In this document: piece by piece, positions 41,959 through 47,174 of the stretch
Numbering within the stretch: position 1 is the stretch's first letter
Layout: each line of letters starts with the position of its first letter
DNA from: Candidatus Alangreenwoodia gallinarii
Lineage (GTDB): Bacteria > Bacillota > Clostridia > Peptostreptococcales > Anaerovoracaceae
Assembly: GCA_904398315.1 (NCBI GenBank)
Contig: CAJFPD010000179.1
Location: 1 to 47,174, forward strand
Reading direction: 5' to 3'
Length of the DNA: 47,174 nucleotides
The notes under the pieces: model-generated
Seen by the model: the letters and a program-made list of their open reading frames with translations, nothing else
Databases searched by the model: none
Told to the model about the DNA's origin: nothing
Position numbers and translations under genes: made by a program

Positions 41959-42907
41959 TTTTCACAAAAATCCCGTTCAGGAGAAAAGCGGCTGCCGTAA
42001 AAACCGCAGCGCCCGCACACACCTGAAACGGATAACTCATCAGCTGATCTTCCGCAATGATCATCGGAAGAACGGCAAGAGCGGCTGCCGGAGGAAACCG
42101 AAGGCGGAAAAGAGCCATGAATATCATTACCAGAACGATCGCAGAAAGAGCAGACAGCGTCATGGGCAATCCCGTCTTCTCTGTCAGGATTTCTCTCGAG
42201 GCGGCCCCGGCAAATGCACACAGAAAAATAAGCGCGACTGTCCTGACCCCATGCTTTTTTCTCTCACCGGGGTCTGCAAATTTCTTCCGCATCATTTCTG
42301 TAAATACGACGAGCAGAGGCGGCGCAATGCAGAAACGGTATCCTGCCGCAGCGGCAACAGCAGCTACTGCAGCCACACACAATATACGCACCGCTGCTTT
42401 CGCCATATCCTCTGCATCCGCAGGCGGAAGCGGCGTAAATTTTTTCTCTTCGCGCAGCCCGGCTCTCTCCAGGCTTTTCTGCATCAGTGAAACAAAAACG
42501 GTCATCGAAACGGCGGAAATCGGATAAATCCAGCTATCTGTTCTCAGTATCACCGGCATGGCCGCCGCCGAAATCACAGGAACAAAATCTGTCTTCGACG
42601 CAAAAAAGAGCAGCTGTCCCGCAGCATAAGCCACAGCTACGGCACCCCACACAGGCAGGCTGGCTGCAGCCGATACTTTCTCAAGCAGAGTTCCCGCGAC
42701 AGCTGCTGCTGCGATCATAACAATCATGCGCTTTCTGTCCGCTCTCCAGCTCTGCTTCGGAACAGCCAGCATACCTGTAGCTAAAGCAGCGATCTCAGGA
42801 AAGATTATTTCACTCTCCGACAGAAGTTCGGACGCTCCCGTCATTACAGATATTACAATACAAACTGATATATATCCCGATCCATTTCTCATTTTCTGCG
42901 AATACAA
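41930..42907 (-). CDS. Unknown multi-pass membrane protein, mirror copy
   Basis: Identical to 4268..5245, with the same 29-bp overlap with the patatin gene. Confidence 0.75.
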   Translation of the reverse strand: MYSQKMRNGSGYISVCIVISVMTGASELLSESEIIFPEIAALATGMLAVPKQSWRADRKRMIVMIAAAAVAGTLLEKVSAAASLPVWGAVAVAYAAGQLLFFASKTDFVPVISAAAMPVILRTDSWIYPISAVSMTVFVSLMQKSLERAGLREEKKFTPLPPADAEDMAKAAVRILCVAAVAAVAAAAGYRFCIAPPLLVVFTEMMRKKFADPGERKKHGVRTVALIFLCAFAGAASREILTEKTGLPMTLSALSAIVLVMIFMALFRLRFPPAAALAVLPMIIAEDQLMSYPFQVCAGAAVFTAAAFLLNGIFVKITDRRSETS

Positions 42908-42975
42908 GATACGTTTCCTCCATCTGTTTTTTCTTTTTCACCTCCTCAGTATATCATATATTCTGTTTTCTCATT

Positions 42976-44181
42976 TCACTCCGACTTATCATTTCGCGAT
43001 CCGGAGCATTCCACGTCATCAGGATCTCTCTTCCTGATTCTGATAATATCTCTGATCGCTTCCGCAGTATCGTACATATCTCTTTCGGTATTAAACATGC
43101 TGACGGAAATCCTGACACATCCTCCATCTTCCGTTCCGATCGCTCTGTGAGCGAAAGGCGCACAGTGAAATCCCGCCCTGACCGCTATTCCGTATCGCCG
43201 GTCCAGAAGATCTGCCGCTCTTTCGCTGTTCATTCCCCGGATATTAAACGAAAAAATTCCCACCTTTTTATCTGTCTCACCGGGACCATATGAAAGAATA
43301 TTTTCACTGATATCTCTGCTCTCTCTGATCAGAGAACTGAGATATTCAATCAGTTTCTCTTCTCTCTTTCTTATCTGATTTAATCCCGTTCTTTTCACAA
43401 ACCGGATTCCCTCAGCCAGTCCGGTGATTCCGGGTACATTCAGCGTTCCGGATTCCATCCCTTCGGGTACGGTCTTTGGCTGGATAATACTTCCCGATTC
43501 GGAACCCGTACCTCCTTCTGTCACCGGCGAAACCGGTGTCCCCCGCCTGATATAAAGAAATCCGGTACCCTGAGGACCCATCAGAGATTTATGACCGCTG
43601 GCCGCAAGAAGATCTATCCCCATGCTGTCCACATCCGCTTCCAGTACTCCCAGTCCCTGGGATCCGTCCATAAGAAACAGAATTTTCCTTTCCGATGCAA
43701 TCTTTCCTATCTCTTCTACAGGCAGAATTGTACCTGTCACATTGGACGCCATAGTGCATACGATCATACGCGTATTGTTTCTGCATGCGGCACGGACAGA
43801 TTCAGCCTGCAGAGTACCATCCTTTCCGCATCTGATTACAGTAGTCTCCACACCATATCTGCGCAGTGAATTCAGCGTTCTGAGAACAGAATTATGTTCC
43901 ATCATCGTCGTCACAACATGGTCGCCCGGCTTTAATACCCCATGCAGTGCCAGATTCAGTGCTCCGGTACAGTTTTGTGTAAATACGATTTCGTCCGCTT
44001 CCGCACCGATCAGATCCGCGATTTCCAACCGTGCCCGATATACCGATTCTGCAGATCTCATCGCCATTCTGTGACCGGAACGTCCGGGATTCGCACACCA
44101 TTCCGACATACATTCCTCCACCGCACTTCTCACCGAAACCGGCTTCGGAAACGTTGTCGCCGCATTATCCAGATATATCAT
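42976..44181 (-). CDS. Cysteine desulfurase family protein, mirror copy
   Basis: Identical to 2994..4199. Confidence 0.9.
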   Translation of the reverse strand: MIYLDNAATTFPKPVSVRSAVEECMSEWCANPGRSGHRMAMRSAESVYRARLEIADLIGAEADEIVFTQNCTGALNLALHGVLKPGDHVVTTMMEHNSVLRTLNSLRRYGVETTVIRCGKDGTLQAESVRAACRNNTRMIVCTMASNVTGTILPVEEIGKIASERKILFLMDGSQGLGVLEADVDSMGIDLLAASGHKSLMGPQGTGFLYIRRGTPVSPVTEGGTGSESGSIIQPKTVPEGMESGTLNVPGITGLAEGIRFVKRTGLNQIRKREEKLIEYLSSLIRESRDISENILSYGPGETDKKVGIFSFNIRGMNSERAADLLDRRYGIAVRAGFHCAPFAHRAIGTEDGGCVRISVSMFNTERDMYDTAEAIRDIIRIRKRDPDDVECSGSRNDKSE

Positions 44182-44318
44182 ACCTTCTACCGCCTTTCCG
44201 CTGTCCAACTTCTATCCGATCTTCCGATACTCCAACATATAATATGTATCCTTTCTTCATTTCGTACCTTTTATATTTTATATATAATTCCATTTTATAC
44301 ACTTTTTCACATATTCAT

Positions 44319-44347
44319 TTGCTTTATATATCACACAGTATTATAAT
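44319..44347 (+). promoter_or_regulatory. HD-GNAT operon promoter, mirror copy
   Basis: Mirror of 2828..2856: TTGCTT-17-TATAAT on the plus strand. Confidence 0.82.
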
Positions 44348-44357
44348 GATAAAGATT

Positions 44358-44415
44358 TACAGTGAAACCCCGCGAATCAAATCCAAAAGATGCAGATGAG
44401 CGGCCGGTTTCACGT
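44358..44415 (+). repeat. 58-bp direct repeat copy 2, mirror
   Basis: Mirror of 2760..2817. Confidence 0.95.
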
Positions 44416-44424
44416 ATGCGACGA

Positions 44425-44476
44425 CCTCTTAGCGATCCGCGAGCCTGCAAAAACAGGCGAAGTCGGAGCTTAGAGG
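44425..44476 (+). promoter_or_regulatory. Nested leader stem-loop, mirror copy
   Basis: Mirror of 2699..2750, here in transcript orientation. Confidence 0.6.
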
Positions 44477-44484
44477 CTCACCGC

Positions 44485-44542
44485 TACAGTGAAACCCCGC
44501 GAATCAAATCCAAAGGATGCAGATGAGCGGCCGGTTTCACGT
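44485..44542 (+). repeat. 58-bp direct repeat copy 1, mirror
   Basis: Mirror of 2633..2690. Confidence 0.95.
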
Positions 44543-44548
44543 GAAACA
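44533..44548. promoter_or_regulatory. parS (15 of 16), mirror copy
   Basis: Mirror of 2627..2642. Confidence 0.88.
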
Positions 44549-44564
44549 TCAGGAGGGAAAAAAT

Positions 44565-45077
44565 ATGCCTTATGCAATTTTAGTAGACAAAATGATCGAA
44601 TATTACCGTGGCGACACAAAGAGAATTCAGCATTTTCTTAAGGTCTATGCCTATGCATCCACAATCGGTGAATCAGAAGAAGTTGACAGTGAAACATTGC
44701 ACATTCTCCGTACTGCGGCTATCGTTCACGATATCGGTATAAAATCATGTGAGCAAAAATATGGTTCCTGCAGCGGAGATCTTCAGGAAAAAGAAGGACC
44801 TTCCATCGCACAACAGATGCTAACCTCTCTTCATTTTGATGATAAAACGATCCGAAGAGTATGCTGGCTTGTCGGCCATCACCATACATATCACGATATT
44901 GTCGATAAAGATCATCAGATTCTCGTAGAATCGGATTTTCTGGTAAATATGTGTGAAGACCAGATGTCTCCTTCACAGGTCATCTCTGTCTTCCACAAGA
45001 TCTTTCGCACTGAATCCGGTAAAAAAATCTGTTCCAATCTGTTTGGACTGAAAACAGAGGATACATCGATTTTATAA
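44565..45077 (+). CDS. HD-domain phosphohydrolase, mirror copy
   Basis: Identical to 2098..2610; GGAGGG ribosome site at about 44552. Confidence 0.88.
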   Translation: MPYAILVDKMIEYYRGDTKRIQHFLKVYAYASTIGESEEVDSETLHILRTAAIVHDIGIKSCEQKYGSCSGDLQEKEGPSIAQQMLTSLHFDDKTIRRVCWLVGHHHTYHDIVDKDHQILVESDFLVNMCEDQMSPSQVISVFHKIFRTESGKKICSNLFGLKTEDTSIL

Positions 45078-45133
45078 AACTATCCTTTCATTTTTGGCAT
45101 TATCCTGGAAGATTTTTCAAAGGGGAGAAAACT

Positions 45134-45610
45134 ATGATTTATATCAGAAGATACAGATCGACTGACTGTGCGCAAATACTGAAGCTTTTTTTTGAAACAA
45201 TTCATTCAGTGAACCTAAAGGATTACAATAAAAAACAGATACAAGTCTGGGCATCAGGCGAAGAGAATCCCATTCTGTGGAATAATTCTCTGTCAGAGCA
45301 TTTCACGATTATCGCCGCAGATAAAGATCGGAAAGATATAATCACCGGCTTCGGCGATATCGACAAAACAGGATATCTCGATCGGTTATATGTTCATAAG
45401 GATTATCAGAATCAGGGGATAGCTACTATGATCTGCGATCAACTTGAGAAAGCTGTAAATACAGCTTCTATTACAACTTTTGCATCTATCACAGCTGTCC
45501 CCTTTTTTCAATCGAGGGGATACCGGATTATTCAAAAACAGGAGGTAATCCGAAAGGGAATATCTCTCACAAATTTCAGAATGGAAAAACTTTTAACTAA
45601 CGATATCTGA
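45134..45610 (+). CDS. GNAT acetyltransferase, mirror copy
   Basis: Identical to 1565..2041. Confidence 0.85.
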   Translation: MIYIRRYRSTDCAQILKLFFETIHSVNLKDYNKKQIQVWASGEENPILWNNSLSEHFTIIAADKDRKDIITGFGDIDKTGYLDRLYVHKDYQNQGIATMICDQLEKAVNTASITTFASITAVPFFQSRGYRIIQKQEVIRKGISLTNFRMEKLLTNDI

Positions 45611-45677
45611 AATCATAACAGCTCCTACAATCAACTATCATTTTCCATCTCGAAAAACGGTATGCAAAACAGAATAT

Positions 45678-45715
45678 AAAAAATCAATATAACTTCTATC
45701 TTTGAAATTATATTG
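45678..45715 (-). terminator. AT-rich terminator after parAB, mirror copy
   Basis: Mirror of 1460..1497. Confidence 0.5.
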
Positions 45716-45722
45716 AAACAGC

Positions 45723-45765
45723 AAAAACGAAAAAATGCGTATGTTTCACGTGAAACATACGCATT
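45723..45765 (-). terminator. parAB terminator, mirror copy
   Basis: Mirror of 1410..1452. Confidence 0.8.
45742..45757. promoter_or_regulatory. Perfect parS, mirror copy
   Basis: Mirror of 1418..1433. Confidence 0.95.
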
Positions 45766-45792
45766 CCGGAAAGATCCGTTATCAGCATTCTC

Positions 45793-46710
45793 TCATTTTT
45801 TCAGAGATTTCAACATTTCCACCAATCGTTCCAATTCATCGCGGGAATAAAAAGAAATTTCAATTTTTCCTTTATCCGCTGATTTCGGTAATTTTACTTT
45901 TGTACCGAAAACTTCTTTAAGTTCATTTTCTATCGCAATAACTTCAGGATTTTTTTCCGTTGTTTTTCTCTTTTTTTTCTCCCGCTCTTCAGATGCGTCT
46001 GCTATCATCTTTTCCAGAACTCTGACCGACATCGCTCCGTCTTTCGCCATTTCAGCCAGCTTTACCTGGAGCTCAGCATCTTCCACTCCTGCGATCGCTC
46101 TGGCATGTCCACCGCTCAATCTCCCCGCTTCCACGAGATTTTGAACTGCCTCAGGAAGCTTCAACAAACGAAGCGAATTTGTTATATACGGTCTGCTCTT
46201 CCCCACACTCTGAGAAATTTCAAGCTGCGTAAGCTCATACCGACTGATCATTTCCTGAAATGCAGAAGCCTCCTCTATCGGATTTAAATCCTCACGCTGC
46301 ATATTTTCAATGATGGAAATAAGCATATTTTCCCGATCTGTCAGTTCTCTGACGATACATGGAATCTTTCTCAGTTCCGCTTCTCTGGCAGCCCGCCAGC
46401 GTCTTTCTCCGGCTACAATTTCAAATCCTTCACCGGATGAAGCGGAGCGAACGATAATCGGCTGAATCATACCATGGATTCTTATAGATTCGGAAAGATC
46501 TGAAATTTTTGATTCATCAAACTTTCTTCTTGGCTGGGACGGATTCGGTCTGATTTCATCGATATCGATATAATGGACAGAATTTGAAGATGAAATCTCT
46601 TCTTCATTTTCAGCAGCGCTGTCCTCCACGGAAACCTCCTGTGAGATCAGCGTATCTTCAAAAAGAGCTTCCAGACCTCTTCCAAGACCTCCCGATTTTT
46701 TTACCGCCAT
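45793..46710 (-). CDS. parB: ParB, mirror copy
   Basis: Identical to 465..1382. Confidence 0.96.
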   Translation of the reverse strand: MAVKKSGGLGRGLEALFEDTLISQEVSVEDSAAENEEEISSSNSVHYIDIDEIRPNPSQPRRKFDESKISDLSESIRIHGMIQPIIVRSASSGEGFEIVAGERRWRAAREAELRKIPCIVRELTDRENMLISIIENMQREDLNPIEEASAFQEMISRYELTQLEISQSVGKSRPYITNSLRLLKLPEAVQNLVEAGRLSGGHARAIAGVEDAELQVKLAEMAKDGAMSVRVLEKMIADASEEREKKKRKTTEKNPEVIAIENELKEVFGTKVKLPKSADKGKIEISFYSRDELERLVEMLKSLKK

Positions 46711-46713
46711 ACC

Positions 46714-47174
46714 CTACTTCCTCTTTTCCTTCGCTTTTTCCAGTGCAAGGAATTCCTCGGCAAATTCCATATATGCTCTCGCACCATTAGACTTCGGATC
46801 ATATTCCATAATAGGAAGACCATAACTCGGAGCCTCTGCCAGGCGGACATTTCTCGGTATTACAGTAGTGTATACTTTCTGCTTAAAATATCTTTTCACT
46901 TCTTCCACTACCTGAATAGACAGATTTGTCCGGCCGTCAAACATACTGAGAATAACACCCTGAATCTCCAAATTTTTATTCATGCTCTTTCTGACAAGTT
47001 CAATCGTACTCATGAGCTGACTTACACCTTCCAGAGCATAAAATTCACACTGAATCGGAATTAAAACGCTGTCTACAGCCGTCAGAGAATTGATCGTGAG
47101 CAGGCCCAGTGAAGGAGGACAGTCGATAAATATGTAATCGTACAAGTCCCGAATTTTATCGAGTGCCTTTTTCA
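46714..47174 (-). CDS. parA: ParA, 5' truncated, mirror copy
   Basis: Identical to 1..461 and cut at exactly the same codon by the window's right edge. Confidence 0.93.
   Translation of the reverse strand, partial: KKALDKIRDLYDYIFIDCPPSLGLLTINSLTAVDSVLIPIQCEFYALEGVSQLMSTIELVRKSMNKNLEIQGVILSMFDGRTNLSIQVVEEVKRYFKQKVYTTVIPRNVRLAEAPSYGLPIMEYDPKSNGARAYMEFAEEFLALEKAKEKRK

Larger units (their letters stand above)
23588..47174 (-). repeat. Right arm of the perfect inverted repeat
   Basis: Reverse complement of 1..23587, beginning directly at the axis. It contains no gene or site that is absent from the left arm. A real head-to-head duplication would be expected to show at least some substitutions or a short spacer unless very recent. 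Confidence 0.98.

Noticed and set aside
1..47174. Linear replicon with hairpin telomeres, or a plasmid inverted dimer
   Set aside because: Gene content is chromosomal housekeeping, no telomere resolvase or replication initiator is present, and the ends fall inside a coding gene.

Overview
The window is one 23,587-bp chromosomal segment followed immediately by its own exact reverse complement. The axis lies between positions 23587 and 23588 with no spacer. Every gene, site and intergenic stretch at position x recurs on the opposite strand at 47175 minus x. All genes compared translate identically in both arms, and both outer ends stop at the same base inside parA. There are therefore 25 distinct genes, each present twice. 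The likeliest cause is a fold-back assembly or library artefact; a real inverted duplication cannot be excluded from sequence alone. Full annotation is given on the left arm (1..23587) and short mirror entries on the right arm.

The source looks like a Bacillota (Clostridia-type) bacterium. Evidence is the AGGAGG-type ribosome binding sites with ATG, GTG and TTG starts, sigma-A type promoters, rho-independent terminators, the walH-walI-walJ-htrA-rlmH order, a family II pyrophosphatase, a YlmH protein and the canonical Firmicute parS 16-mer. Species cannot be named. The content is ordinary chromosomal, probably near the replication origin (parAB, parS and the wal/rlmH cluster), not plasmid or phage.

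Left arm in order. (1) 1..1500: 3' part of parA, parB, and a parS site inside the operon terminator. (2) 1565..2856: a leftward HD-domain gene and GNAT gene, with a roughly 210-nt structured leader holding a second parS and two 58-bp direct repeats. (3) 2994..6713: a cysteine desulfurase and an unknown multi-pass membrane protein, converging on RNase HI and a patatin-like hydrolase. (4) 7192..13690: a small secreted protein, the WalH-like, WalI and WalJ proteins, the membrane serine protease HtrA, and rRNA methyltransferase RlmH. (5) 13768..16061: TspO with an attenuator-like leader, an ArsR-family regulator with its own promoter and operator, and two divergent unknown small proteins. (6) 16254..19508: PanE, divergent from ylmH and mnmA. 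(7) 19689..23450: manganese pyrophosphatase, a divergent MoeA-like protein, a metallo-beta-lactamase-fold lipoprotein, and a small heavy-metal-binding protein whose upstream region runs into the axis.

Functional groups are chromosome segregation (ParA, ParB, parS), envelope stress and cell-wall signalling (WalH/I/J, HtrA), RNA and ribosome upkeep (RlmH, MnmA, YlmH, RNase HI), sulfur supply (the cysteine desulfurase may feed MnmA, an inference), and cofactor or metal handling (PanE, MoeA-like, HMA protein, ArsR). I see no CRISPR array, insertion sequence, phage module or tRNA/rRNA gene. The less-described candidates are the structured HD leader, the tspO leader, and the divergent unknown pair at 15297..16061.
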